Assembly (NCBI GenBank): GCA_009919985.1
Contig: RGAX01000016.1
Coordinates: 1 to 22,665, forward strand
Origin: Opitutaceae bacterium
Lineage (GTDB): Bacteria > Verrucomicrobiota > Verrucomicrobiia > Opitutales > Opitutaceae
DNA: 22,665 bases
Direction: 5' to 3'
Shown: positions 1 to 8,900 of the stretch, in pieces
How the letters are laid out: every line of letters begins with the position of its first letter
How positions within the stretch are numbered: the first letter of the stretch is position 1
Position numbers and translations under genes: made by a program
Notes under the pieces: model-generated
Databases searched by the model: none
What the model was told of the DNA's origin: nothing
What the model saw: the letters and a program-made list of their open reading frames with translations, nothing else

Positions 1-392
1 CGCGGGGCGTGACGATTAAAAATCAAGTAAAGCCCGCTCTCATCGTACAGGCAGATCCCGACCGTTTGCGTCAGGTAATTTCTAATCTGATCGATAACGC
101 GATCAAGTATGGCCGCATGGAAGGTGAAGTCGTCATCAGCGCACGGGCCTTGGATTCACGCCGTATCGAAGTATCAGTTCAAGATGACGGTCCGGGGATT
201 CCGGCCGAAGCGTGTGCGCGGATTTTCGAGCGCTTTTTTCGCGGCGATAAGGCCCGTTCTCGTGAACAAGGCGGCACCGGGCTCGGGCTCGCAATTGTGA
301 AGCACGTCGTACAAGCGCACGGCGGGGAAGTACGTGTGGAAAGTGCGCCAGGTGCGGGCGCACGGTTTAGTTTTACGCTCCCCGCCGCTTAA
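1..392 (+). CDS. Sensor histidine kinase, C-terminal ATPase part (5' truncated by window edge)
   Basis: This is the catalytic ATP-binding end of a membrane sensor kinase, which would autophosphorylate a histidine lying upstream of the window. Seen: the HATPase_c boxes in order, namely an N box (NLIDNAIKYG), a G1 box (DDGPGIP), an F box (IFERFFRGD) and a G2 box (GTGLGLAIVKHVVQAHGG), followed by the usual C-terminal strand ending in FSFTLPAA. The reading frame is open to base 3 through a GTG at 9, so that GTG is almost certainly an internal valine and the true start is outside. The arrangement resembles PhoR/EnvZ-type kinases, but the sensing and dimerisation domains are not visible, so the signal cannot be named. 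The TAA stop (390-392) overlaps the stop of the convergent sulfatase gene by 4 bases. The gene is probably unrelated to the polysaccharide locus. Confidence 0.93.
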   Translation, partial: RGVTIKNQVKPALIVQADPDRLRQVISNLIDNAIKYGRMEGEVVISARALDSRRIEVSVQDDGPGIPAEACARIFERFFRGDKARSREQGGTGLGLAIVKHVVQAHGGEVRVESAPGAGARFSFTLPAA

Positions 393-1930
393 GGCTTAAA
401 GCTTTCGCGCCAAGCCAGCTGGGTCCATTCCGTCGGCGCCGTGAAGGGCTGGGGTGCGCCAGGCGTGCTTCGGCCGCGCTCGATATCGACGCGCAGCAGG
501 CGGCCAAGGCGTTGCACGATTTCAGGCTGCGCTGCGGCTAGGTTTTTCGTCTCGGCCGGGTCGCTTTCAAGATCGTAAAGTTGGAACGCGGGAAGAGTGG
601 CTAGATCGGTGCGCGCAACTTTCAGCCATTGGCTGGGCGCAGGAGTGGGTGAGCTCCAGCCCCCTGAACCGGGCCAGACGAGCAGCTTCCAGTGGCCCTC
701 GCGGATTGCAAATCGGCCTTCGGCGGAATGGTTGATTAGCGTGCTGCGCGGAGCGGAAGCTGAGTTGGGTTGGCGCAGAACAGATAGGAAACTCACGCTG
801 TCTTCTGCGACGTTGGCTGAAAATGGTTGATCGAGAATTTCTGCGCAGGTGGCGAATAAATCGAGTTGTTCAATCATCGCGCTACTCGTGGTTCCGGCAG
901 GAATTGTACCGGGCCAACGGGCGATAAATGGCACGCGGTGCCCGCCTTCGAATAAATCGGATTTGTACCCGCGGTAACCACCGCTGGGGTCGTGGTGCAC
1001 GCGGGCGTGGGCCGGCACGTCGGCGGCGGGAGCGAAACCGTTGTCGGAGGTGACAATCACCAAGGTGTTTTGGGCGAAGCCGTGTTGCGCGAGCGCCGCG
1101 AGAATCGCGCCGATGTCGGCATCGACTTGAGTCACGAAATCGCCGTAGGAGGTAGCGTGGGTTTTGCCCTCAAATGTTTTGGTGGGCAAAATCGGCGTGT
1201 GCGGTGCAGCGAGCGGTAGATAAAGAAAGAACGGTTTTTTATCCTTCGCGGCGGCGCACTCTGCGATGTAGGTGACAGCGCTGGCTGTCAGTCGGGGTTG
1301 GACGTCCTCGAGTTTGAAGTCCGGTGCCAGTGGACCGGAGCGCCAGAGTTTCGGCGCGGGACTGTCGGGCAGGGTGAGTGTGGGTAAGGTCGGGACGCGA
1401 TTTTGAGCGAGCCAAGCGTAGGGCGGCATGTCGAGCGAGGCGCTGATGCCGAGGAAACGGTCGAAGCCGTGGTCGATGGGGCCGCCGCGGAAAGGTTGAG
1501 CGTAATCGATGTTTTCGGGCTGGGGGCCGGTGCGAGCCCAGTCGAGGCCGAGGTGCCATTTGCCGAACATGGCGGTGGCGTAGCCGTGCGCTTGGAGAAA
1601 CGAGGCGACGGTGGGGCGGCCGGCTTCGATGAGCGGTGGACTGAAGCCTTGGAGTACGCCTTGTTTGAGGCGACCGCGCCAAGCGTAGCGGCCCGTCAAG
1701 AGCGCGTAGCGGCTCGGCGTGCAAAGCGAGGACGCGGCGTGGGCGTCGGTGAAGCGGAGGCCTTCGCGGGCGAGGCGGTCCAGGTGCGGAGTTTGCCAGG
1801 CGCTGGTAGGGTTGTAGACGGAGACATCGCCGATACCGAGGTCGTCGGCTAGGATGTAGACGATGTTGGGCGGCGTGGTGGCGTGGAGGGTGGCACCTAA
1901 CAGCAGAGCGATGAACAGGCGCGGTTTCAT
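389..1930 (-). CDS. Secreted S1-family sulfatase (arylsulfatase A type)
   Basis: It is predicted to hydrolyse a sulfate ester on a sugar in the periplasm or outside the cell. Seen over 513 residues: a Sec signal peptide (about 1-17), metal-binding Asp29-Asp30 in PNIVYILADD, and the formylglycine signature Cys70-T-P-S-R74 followed by YALLTGRY. Then come the KWH motif (Lys124, His126), His244 in the AAPHTP segment and the metal pair Asp296-Asn297 in TSDNG. All core residues of a Cys-type S1 sulfatase are therefore present. The cysteine must be converted to formylglycine by a maturase (FGE or anSME) encoded elsewhere. The ATG overlaps the TGA of the preceding gene (ATGA, 1927-1930), so translation is probably coupled, and this is the last gene of its operon. 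It most resembles the sulfatase at 20276-21775 (both have GRYxWR after the signature). The substrate is unknown, and I do not assign an S1 subfamily. Confidence 0.95.
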   Translation of the reverse strand: MKPRLFIALLLGATLHATTPPNIVYILADDLGIGDVSVYNPTSAWQTPHLDRLAREGLRFTDAHAASSLCTPSRYALLTGRYAWRGRLKQGVLQGFSPPLIEAGRPTVASFLQAHGYATAMFGKWHLGLDWARTGPQPENIDYAQPFRGGPIDHGFDRFLGISASLDMPPYAWLAQNRVPTLPTLTLPDSPAPKLWRSGPLAPDFKLEDVQPRLTASAVTYIAECAAAKDKKPFFLYLPLAAPHTPILPTKTFEGKTHATSYGDFVTQVDADIGAILAALAQHGFAQNTLVIVTSDNGFAPAADVPAHARVHHDPSGGYRGYKSDLFEGGHRVPFIARWPGTIPAGTTSSAMIEQLDLFATCAEILDQPFSANVAEDSVSFLSVLRQPNSASAPRSTLINHSAEGRFAIREGHWKLLVWPGSGGWSSPTPAPSQWLKVARTDLATLPAFQLYDLESDPAETKNLAAAQPEIVQRLGRLLRVDIERGRSTPGAPQPFTAPTEWTQLAWRESFKP

Positions 1931-2949
1931 TTGGTGGTCAGGTTATGTTTTTCGGCGTAGTTGAACACGCGTTCGGCGGCCGAAAGGCAGGCGGGGTCTT
2001 CGTGGACTTGGCCGTAGAGCGTGAGCGCCAAGATGATTTCTTTGTAGTTCACGTTTTTTGGCGTGCCGAAATAAGATTTTTCTTTGCCGACGCCGGTGCG
2101 CGAATTACCCGAGACATCGATCTCGCCGCTCGGCAGGATGCGCGTGAGTTGCCAGGCGACCGCGGCCGGGAGGGCAGCTTCAAATTCGGGGAGCGCCACG
2201 TGCAGCGCAAGGACTTGGCCAAAGAGAATCGAGACGACGTTGTAGCTGGAATCGCGGCCGCCGTTTTCGATGAAGACGCCTTCGGGGTCTCGCAAGGTCA
2301 GGGCGTGAGCGATGAGTTTGCGTGAGAGAGCGATGAGTTTTTCGTCCTGGAGCACGACGCCGCAGGTGCCAAAGGCTTTCGCGGCGATGATGATCCGGTT
2401 CACCGCTTTGCTGCTACTAGCGATGATGGTGTCGTAGCCGGCGCTGATGAAGTCGGTGGCGCGGCGGAGTTTGGGCTCGAGAGCTGCGATGCGGACCTGG
2501 AAGTGGGCTTCGTGCGGGGATTGGCGAATCACCAGTATCGCGCGGCCAAGCTCTTGCAGAAAAAAGAAAGCGGTTTCGACGGCCGCGTTGGTCGGGTTGG
2601 CGCTGGCGCCGTTGGGCCGGATGGCAGCCTCGAAACCGCCGTCGGCGCGTTGGTGAGCGAAGGCAACTTCAATGCCGCGCCAGGCATGGTCGGCCGCTAC
2701 AAGGTCATCGGCGATGACTCCGGCGATCACGGCGCGGCAACTCCCGCGTTGGGGCCCGGCTTCCAGCCAGCTACCGTTGAGGTGGTTGGAGCCAGTTAGG
2801 CCTTGGGCATCAGGTTTATCGCCAGCAGTGATGGCTGCGAAGCGCCCGACGGGCAAAGCTCGCAGGACGTCATATTCGCGTGGCGCTCCGAAGGCGGCAC
2901 TAGCTTGCAGAGCGGAGAGAACACAGGTCAGAAGCAGAAAACGGCTCAT
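1927..2949 (-). CDS. Secreted protein of unknown function, tandem paralogue B (predicted helical toroid)
   Basis: I do not recognise this 340-residue family. Seen: a Sec signal peptide (about 1-22, ending AAFGA), then a mature protein rich in amphipathic helices. Notable segments are AWRGIEVAFAHQ (89-100), the glycine-rich turn DGGFE (103-107) and GVFIENGGRDSSYNVVSILF (224-243). Repeating helices with a GGF turn suggest an (alpha/alpha) toroid, the fold of many polysaccharide lyases and hydrolases; this is inference only. The protein is closely related along its full length to the product of the gene just upstream (2961-3980), so the pair is a tandem duplication. Eleven bases separate the two genes, and the stop overlaps the next sulfatase start. 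The operon position and secretion argue for action on the same polysaccharide. Candidate catalytic residues are the conserved His, Asp and Tyr of the two blocks. It could equally be a non-catalytic binding protein. Confidence 0.9.
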   Translation of the reverse strand: MSRFLLLTCVLSALQASAAFGAPREYDVLRALPVGRFAAITAGDKPDAQGLTGSNHLNGSWLEAGPQRGSCRAVIAGVIADDLVAADHAWRGIEVAFAHQRADGGFEAAIRPNGASANPTNAAVETAFFFLQELGRAILVIRQSPHEAHFQVRIAALEPKLRRATDFISAGYDTIIASSSKAVNRIIIAAKAFGTCGVVLQDEKLIALSRKLIAHALTLRDPEGVFIENGGRDSSYNVVSILFGQVLALHVALPEFEAALPAAVAWQLTRILPSGEIDVSGNSRTGVGKEKSYFGTPKNVNYKEIILALTLYGQVHEDPACLSAAERVFNYAEKHNLTTK

Positions 2950-2960
2950 CGATCGAAGTT

Positions 2961-3980
2961 TTATTTATTAGGTTTACGCATGTAGGCGAAAACGCGGTCG
3001 GCGGCCTCTAGGCACGCAGCATCGTGGTGGATGAGCCCATAGTAAGTAAGCGCATAAACGACCTCGTTGTAATTGACGGTTTTGGCTTGGCCAAAGGCGT
3101 TGGCTTCTTTGCCGACGCCAGTGCGGGTGTTGCTCTTCACGTCGATCTCTCCGCTGGATAGGACGCGAGTAAGTTGCCAGGCCACGGCGGCGGGCAATAT
3201 GGCCTCAAATTCGGGCATGGGAACGTGGAGCGCCAGATGGGAGCCAAAGAGAATGGAGACGACGTTGTAGCTGGAGTCGCGGCCGCCGTTTTCGATAAAA
3301 ACACCCTCTTTGTCGCGTAGCGTAATGGCGTGCGCGATGAGGTGACGGGAATGTGCGATCAATTTTTCCTCACCTAGCACGACGCCGAGTGTGCCAAAGG
3401 CTTTGGCGGCGATGATGACTCGGTTCACGGAGTGGCCTACTTTAGGGATGATCGTGTCGATGCCGCTGCTGATGTAATCAGCGGCGCGGCGAAGCTTAGG
3501 TTCGAGCGCGTCGATGCGGACTTTAAAGTGATCGGCGTGTGGGGATTGACGGATAATTAGGATGGCGCGGCCTAGTTCTTGGAGAAAGAAATAGGCCGTC
3601 TCGACGTTGGCGTTGAACGCAGTGGAAGCTTTGCCGTTGGCTTGGGGTTTGGACTCAAAGCCGCCGTTGGCGGTTTGGTGGGCGAAGGCGACGTCGATGC
3701 CGCGCCAGGCGTTGTCGGCGGCGGCAAGATCGTCGCGGATGACCGCAGCGATCACGGCGCGGCAACTGCCGCGTTGGGGGCCGGATTCGACCCAGTATTT
3801 ATGGGCGTGATTACTGCCCGTAAAACCTTGGGCATCTGGCAGGTCGCCTGCTCCAAGCGCAGCGAGACGGCCGGCGGGAAAGGCGCGCAGGATGTCGTAT
3901 TCGCGCAGCGGGGCGCCAACGAGCGGCGCGGCTAAAATGGCGAAGAGCAGAGCGATCGTGGCAAAAGCAGGATATTTCAT
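2961..3980 (-). CDS. Secreted protein of unknown function, tandem paralogue A (predicted helical toroid)
   Basis: This is a 339-residue paralogue of the 1927-2949 product; the family is not recognised. Seen: a Sec signal peptide (about 1-23, ending LVGA), a start of the mature protein REYDILRA shared with its twin, AWRGIDVAFAHQ (91-102), NGGFES (105-110) and GVFIENGGRDSSYNVVSILF (226-245). The longest invariant stretches between the twins are GPQRGSCRAVIA, ENGGRDSSYNVVSILFG and AAVAWQLTR. By eye well over half of the residues are identical, so the duplication is recent or both copies are under strong constraint. The upstream Tat-exported gene ends only 3 bases before this ATG (TGA-AAA-ATG), which points to one transcript and coupled translation. 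A role in breaking down or binding the polysaccharide is inferred from secretion and neighbours. Confidence 0.9.
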   Translation of the reverse strand: MKYPAFATIALLFAILAAPLVGAPLREYDILRAFPAGRLAALGAGDLPDAQGFTGSNHAHKYWVESGPQRGSCRAVIAAVIRDDLAAADNAWRGIDVAFAHQTANGGFESKPQANGKASTAFNANVETAYFFLQELGRAILIIRQSPHADHFKVRIDALEPKLRRAADYISSGIDTIIPKVGHSVNRVIIAAKAFGTLGVVLGEEKLIAHSRHLIAHAITLRDKEGVFIENGGRDSSYNVVSILFGSHLALHVPMPEFEAILPAAVAWQLTRVLSSGEIDVKSNTRTGVGKEANAFGQAKTVNYNEVVYALTYYGLIHHDAACLEAADRVFAYMRKPNK

Positions 3981-3983
3981 TTT

Positions 3984-5753
3984 TCAGTTGATGGTGAGGG
4001 TAGTTTTGAAGGGCGTCAGGCCAGTCACGTAAACGCTGAGGCCTTCCCATTTGGGTAGGGCACCGCGAACTTGGGTGTAGGTATGCGGGGCTTGGCCGGG
4101 GCCAAATTCGATCGTATCGTCACCTACGCTGTAGCGGCCCGTGCCTGAGGACAGTAGAAAGGCGTCGTTGACGTGGGCGACGGGTTCGACGCCGGTAAGT
4201 TTACCTCCATGGCGGAGAGCCAATTCGAGGGCAACAGGGACCTCGTCGGTCCCAGTGATGGAAAACTCCAAGGTGAATTTCCCCGCAGACTCAGTGATCG
4301 TGATGACACTTTCTAGGGCCTGGACGTTGCTGCGGGTGCGTAGGGCGCGGCTATCGGTTGAGAGCGTGCCGTTAGGGGCCATTTTGACGTGGTCGCCGTG
4401 GGCGATTTGATCGGCGCTCAAGGGCTGAAAATAGGGGCCTTCGAGTTTTTGGCGCAGAATGTAGCGGCCATCGACCGGCTCAAGGGTGTCGGCGATGAAC
4501 TGGCCTTTGCCAAAAAATGCTGTGGCGCAACGCACGGCTTCAAGCGCGGCGGCGCCTTTGCGGAAAGAAAATAGAGTGGTGTTGCTGGCGAGGATCGTGC
4601 CGCTGCGTGCGCCGCGGCGGATACGGGCGAGGTTTGAGTAAGCGAAGACTTGGGCGTAATCGGTGGGCAGGGTCGCCTCGGCAGGGAGCGGACGATTGAG
4701 GTCAATTTGGGTGAGTAACGCCGGGAGGATGCTGATTTGGGCGCGTGCCGTCTGCTCGATCTGACGACACATGGCGGCGAAGCGCCCATTGCCATCCTGA
4801 AGGGCGAGGGCGCGGTAAGAATAATAGTAACGGGCCATGCTACCGCGGGTGTTGCGGTCTTGGCGGCGGGAAGCCTCGGTGACGACTTCGCCGTCGGGGT
4901 GGACGTAGAAAAGGGTCATCTCCAGGTTGCGACGAACGGGTTCGTAAAGCGCGGGTCGGTTGAGGAGACGCGCGACGTGAACTAGAGAGTTATCCACCGT
5001 GGGCGAGTAGACCGTGGTGCTTTTTTCGGTGTATTGGCCATCGGGATCGAGGTCGATGGTTTCGGCTAGCCATTGGTCGACCCGAGCGACGTAGCGAGGA
5101 TTCGGATACAGCGCGTTGGCTAGGGCGAGCGCTGAGCAGACGACCCAGCGGTGGTTCGGCGTGTGGATGCCGCCCGTTACGAGTCCGTCCGCTCCGCGCG
5201 TGATAAAGACGCCCAATTCATCGGCGATGCTGCGGTAGATAGGCAGAGAACTTGTTCGTAAAAGCTCACAAGCAGGACAGACGAGCTCCAGAATGAACGC
5301 CATGTCTGGATTCGAATGAAAATTGGTCGCGAAGTAATCGACGGTGCCGTCCTCGTGCTGCGCCTTGATGATGTACGCGACTGCGAGACGGAGGGGTTGG
5401 GCGAGCTCGGGGCTGTTAAAGTATTTTGAGCTAGGTGCGGCGAGGGCACAGGCGAGCGAAGAAATAAAACCGGAAGTGCCGCCAACGGTGTGCAGACCGT
5501 ATTCGTTGATAATCCCGCCATGCCAGCGGTGTCCTGGACGAAGTTCTTGTTCGCTGAGAAGGGCGGGGATTTGGGCGTTGTTGGCGCGGATGAGATCGGA
5601 CAATAGGTCGCTCGTGGGTGCCGTCACTGGGCTCGATGTCTTGGCTAAGGCTTCGGCGGACTTTAATTGGGTGGCGCCGATCAGGGCGACGAGTCCGGAG
5701 GTTTTCAGGAAATCGCGGCGATCCATTTTTTCACGTGCAGCGGGTTGAGTCAT
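3984..5753 (-). CDS. Tat-exported protein, candidate polysaccharide lyase or hydrolase
   Basis: Not assigned to a named family. Seen over 589 residues: a twin-arginine signal (DRRDFLK at 11-17, hydrophobic stretch to about 36), a helix-rich part (about 50-330) and a beta-rich C-terminal part (about 380-589). This is the general plan of two-domain polysaccharide lyases with an (alpha/alpha) toroid plus a beta-sandwich. Polar and aromatic clusters in the helical part could form an active site: FHSNPDMAF (145-153), TPNHRW (198-203, with Asn200 and His201), GQYTEKSTTVYSPTVDN (239-255) and EASRRQDRNTRG. Catalysis is inference from this layout and from the neighbours. It is the first gene of the left operon. 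Translation may begin at the stated ATG or at Met10 (5726), just before the RR motif; neither has a clear ribosome-binding site. Tat export suggests folding or cofactor loading in the cytoplasm, unlike the Sec-exported neighbours. Confidence 0.9.
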   Translation of the reverse strand: MTQPAAREKMDRRDFLKTSGLVALIGATQLKSAEALAKTSSPVTAPTSDLLSDLIRANNAQIPALLSEQELRPGHRWHGGIINEYGLHTVGGTSGFISSLACALAAPSSKYFNSPELAQPLRLAVAYIIKAQHEDGTVDYFATNFHSNPDMAFILELVCPACELLRTSSLPIYRSIADELGVFITRGADGLVTGGIHTPNHRWVVCSALALANALYPNPRYVARVDQWLAETIDLDPDGQYTEKSTTVYSPTVDNSLVHVARLLNRPALYEPVRRNLEMTLFYVHPDGEVVTEASRRQDRNTRGSMARYYYSYRALALQDGNGRFAAMCRQIEQTARAQISILPALLTQIDLNRPLPAEATLPTDYAQVFAYSNLARIRRGARSGTILASNTTLFSFRKGAAALEAVRCATAFFGKGQFIADTLEPVDGRYILRQKLEGPYFQPLSADQIAHGDHVKMAPNGTLSTDSRALRTRSNVQALESVITITESAGKFTLEFSITGTDEVPVALELALRHGGKLTGVEPVAHVNDAFLLSSGTGRYSVGDDTIEFGPGQAPHTYTQVRGALPKWEGLSVYVTGLTPFKTTLTIN

Positions 5754-5883
5754 TGTCGGGGATAAGGTTTGGAAGAATCTTGCTCGGCTGAGTTTCGCTA
5801 TGAAAAAACCGCCACGTTTAGTCCAAGTGCGCTGGTCTCATTTGGCGAGCTGTTCGTGGGGAAAACTCGTTTAATTTAGGAAT

Positions 5884-5920
5884 AAAAAAAGGAGCAAGTC
5901 GGCGAGGCCGGCTTGCTCCT
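5884..5920 (-). terminator. Rho-independent terminator of the first TonB receptor gene
   Basis: Read on the - strand, AGGAGCAAG (5912-5920) pairs with CTTGCTCCT (5890-5898). The stem extends inward past one C-A mismatch through CGG/CCG, and it is followed directly by a run of seven T (5884-5890). It lies about 40 bases past the receptor stop codon. It should separate the receptor transcript from the operon that begins at 5753, so that operon needs its own promoter within 5754-5883. I could not identify that promoter with any confidence. Confidence 0.85.
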
Positions 5921-5933
5921 GATGGAGGCGCAT

Positions 5934-5948
5934 GCACCATGGAGGTGC
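5934..5948. repeat. Small inverted repeat between receptor stop and terminator
   Basis: GCACC and GGTGC form a 5-bp stem around a 5-base loop, 10 bases past the receptor stop codon. On the - strand no T-run follows it, so it is not a terminator by itself. It may be an mRNA 3' stabilising hairpin. The second receptor gene also has an extra stem-loop between its stop and its terminator. A short repeat like this can arise by chance. Confidence 0.3.
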
Positions 5949-5958
5949 TGGGCTTTTT

Positions 5959-8900
5959 TTAGAGGTTAAACGACATGCTCAACACGAATCGGCGAGGATC
6001 GACGATACGGTAGGCGTAAGGCTTGCCGTCGGGATTGACGGCGATGGCCTGTAAGCGACCGCCTTCGAAGGCGTTTTGGATGTTGAGCTGGAGTTTCGAC
6101 TCGATACGACCGCCGTAGAGCTTGAAGCGATAACCGGCAGAGAAATCGAAGTAGGCCCGAGCTTCGTCGTAGACAGGCTTATCATTGTCGAGTTTGAGCA
6201 CCGCACCTTGGAAGGGCCCGCTGGTTTCTGGCGCGGCAGCCAAGAAGCCAATAGAGGCTTGGCTTTCCCAGCGCACGGCGCCGCCGATGTTGAAGTTTTT
6301 CAACAGACCACGAGTGAAATCGTAATTGGTGACGGTGGCGAAGTGATATTCGCGCTCTTGGGTACGGGGTTTACCAACGTTCGCCGCCAAGTTTTGGTAG
6401 GTGGCCATGTATTCGGTGGTGTAGAGACGATTCGCCCAGATGGTGGTGTCGTTGTTCACGCCCAGCGAGGCGTTAGGGAGGTATTGGTTAAACACAGTGT
6501 TAATCTGCGTCGACCACCATTGCGGGCCTTTGCCGTCGCCGTTACCCGCGACGCTGTCGTAGCGTAAGCCGGACCAGAAGGGAACGTTGTTGACCCAGTA
6601 GTCGTAAATTTTCGTGCCGATCTTGTCGTCCTTGGCGCTGGATTTGGAGCCCGTGAGTTTAATGCGCCAATTGCGGGTGGGGTTATAGGTCATCTCTAAT
6701 TCATAACCACGCGAAGAAGTGTCGCAGGAATCGACCGTGTTAATACGGCTACCATAGTCACGCATCAGGACATCTAGCATGTCAGGGGTGACGTTCATGA
6801 ATTTCGCCACGGCGGCATTCGACTGGGCCGCGGTCGGGGTGATGCCTTGGAATTTGAAGCGAGCGGCCACCGTTTCTTCGGCAAAATAACGCAGGGTAGA
6901 AGCCCCTGGACGGTTGTTGCTTTGATTGCGGCCCAAGAGGCTGTCGAGGGTGCGGTTACCGAGGGTACGAATGCCAGTGCCTTGGTCGCCGAGGGTCTTG
7001 GTGGTGTAGCGGTTAATCTTTAGATAGAGTTTGCCCTCAATCAGGTTGAAATTAACGCCGTATTCTTTGGTGAAACCGTGCGGGTCTTTGACGCGCTCCA
7101 AAGTGTCCAATTCGTAGAATACAGGACGCGGATTGACGCTATCGGAATAGCCGCCGCTGAAGCTCAGCCATTTGGTGGCCTTCAAGACTGCGCCGTAGGT
7201 CTTGGTCTCGCCCGTCGAGTAGAACCAGTCGGTTGGAAATAAAACGTTCGGGGCGTAGCTCACCAAGCCCGTAACGGGATCGATTACGGTTCCAGCTCCG
7301 GTGCGGGAACGCACGCGGTCTTTGCGATAACCGACCGTGGTGACGAGGCGATCCTTGAAGAAGAAACCTTGTTCGCTCGCGCTGAGGGAGCGTAACTCGG
7401 TGCGGCCGCGGCTATGATTGCCGGATTGTTCAAGTCGGGAGACCTTGGACGATTCGCTCACCCATTGCTGGGTTTTATTGTTATACCAGTTGAGGGCATA
7501 GGTGCCAGAGGCATCGTCTTCGGGATATGCGCCGTATTGCACACGGGGATCGTTATTGGCTCCACCAAGGTAGAAGCGATGAGCAATCTCGTGTGTGTTG
7601 CTGGCGAGTTTGAGATTGCTAGCAGTGTAATTGGACCAGTTCACGACCTGCGCAGGGTCAGAGAAGTAAGGCGCCGTATTCCAGCTCGTCGCGTCGGCGC
7701 GGCTGATTTCAGCGTGGCCGGCGATACGTTGTTGGCCAATCCACGACAGCCACTTGGGCAGCGCGTGAGGCGTGAATTGGTAGGTAAGGTCGGAATTTTG
7801 GATGTCCTGGATGCTGATCAAGTAACCAGGATTAGGAGAGGTGGTCTCCACGTAGGGGCGGAGGAAATAGGGGTTGGGTTTACCGTCGAGTAGCTTGGTG
7901 TTCACGTCCAAGTTGATCGTAATATTGCTGTCGAGCCAGTTGGAGCGCTCGTTGCGGAAATCTTGGCGAAACCAGCCACCGCGGAAGGCGAGAAGATGGC
8001 TTGGAGTGTTGATAATAACTTGTTCCAACTCAGCGCTCATGGTCCTAGCCTTGCCGACTTCATGGTTGGCGCCAACGACGTTGATGGACGACCAGTCGTA
8101 GACGGATTTATCACCGATACGATTTGGTGCATAGAGCGGTAGTCCGAGAGCGCCCGTCTGTCCCTGATAGCGTTGGACGTAGCCGCCCGTGGTGATGTAA
8201 CGCAATTCTGAGTTAACGGTGTACGGCGAGGGGAGTGCCGTTCCGGTGATCGGATTGGCAGTGCGTTGGACCGTGAAGTATTGTGGGCCGTTATTGTCGA
8301 ACCAAAGTACGGGCTGACTGGTCGAAACCGTGCCTAGGCCAATGGGTAAACCGCCGGCGGTGGGCAATCCACCTTCAGCACCGACCGCGATAGGGCCAAG
8401 CTTGTTACCATTCTGGTAGGTGATCGTGCTGGTGGTTGGATCCCAAGTGGGGCGGCCGTTATCTTTCCAGGAAGAAATCGTTTCGATCGGCGTGATGGAG
8501 CCGGGACGGCGGTTCTTGTTGTGGTAATCTTCAGCCGAGAAACGAATCGTTGTGGTCTTGGTCGGCAGCGCGAGCACGGAGACGAATTCGCGGTGGATCT
8601 TCTCGCTGGCCGGCTTGCGGGTGAAACCTTTTTCTTCGTTCACCGCTGCCACACGGATGGCGAGTTTATTGGGAATAATCGGTTGGTTGACGTTGACGCT
8701 TTCACGACTCCCGCCCCAATCATCGACACGAAGAGTCGCTCCGAACGAGAAACGCTGCGGGTTGGCTTGGGTAGGTACGACGTTGACCGTACCATTGGGT
8801 TGGCCGATGCCGAAGAGGCTCGAATTTGGTCCGCGGGAAATTTCGACCGCTTCTACGTTATAAAGATCGAAAGGGATACTACCGTTGCTCTGGAAGTTGC

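Noticed and set aside
5754..5883. Promoter or operator for the left enzyme operon
   Set aside because: A promoter must lie here because a terminator precedes it, but I found no convincing -35/-10 pair and no copy of the TGCAAGCGTTGCA operator.
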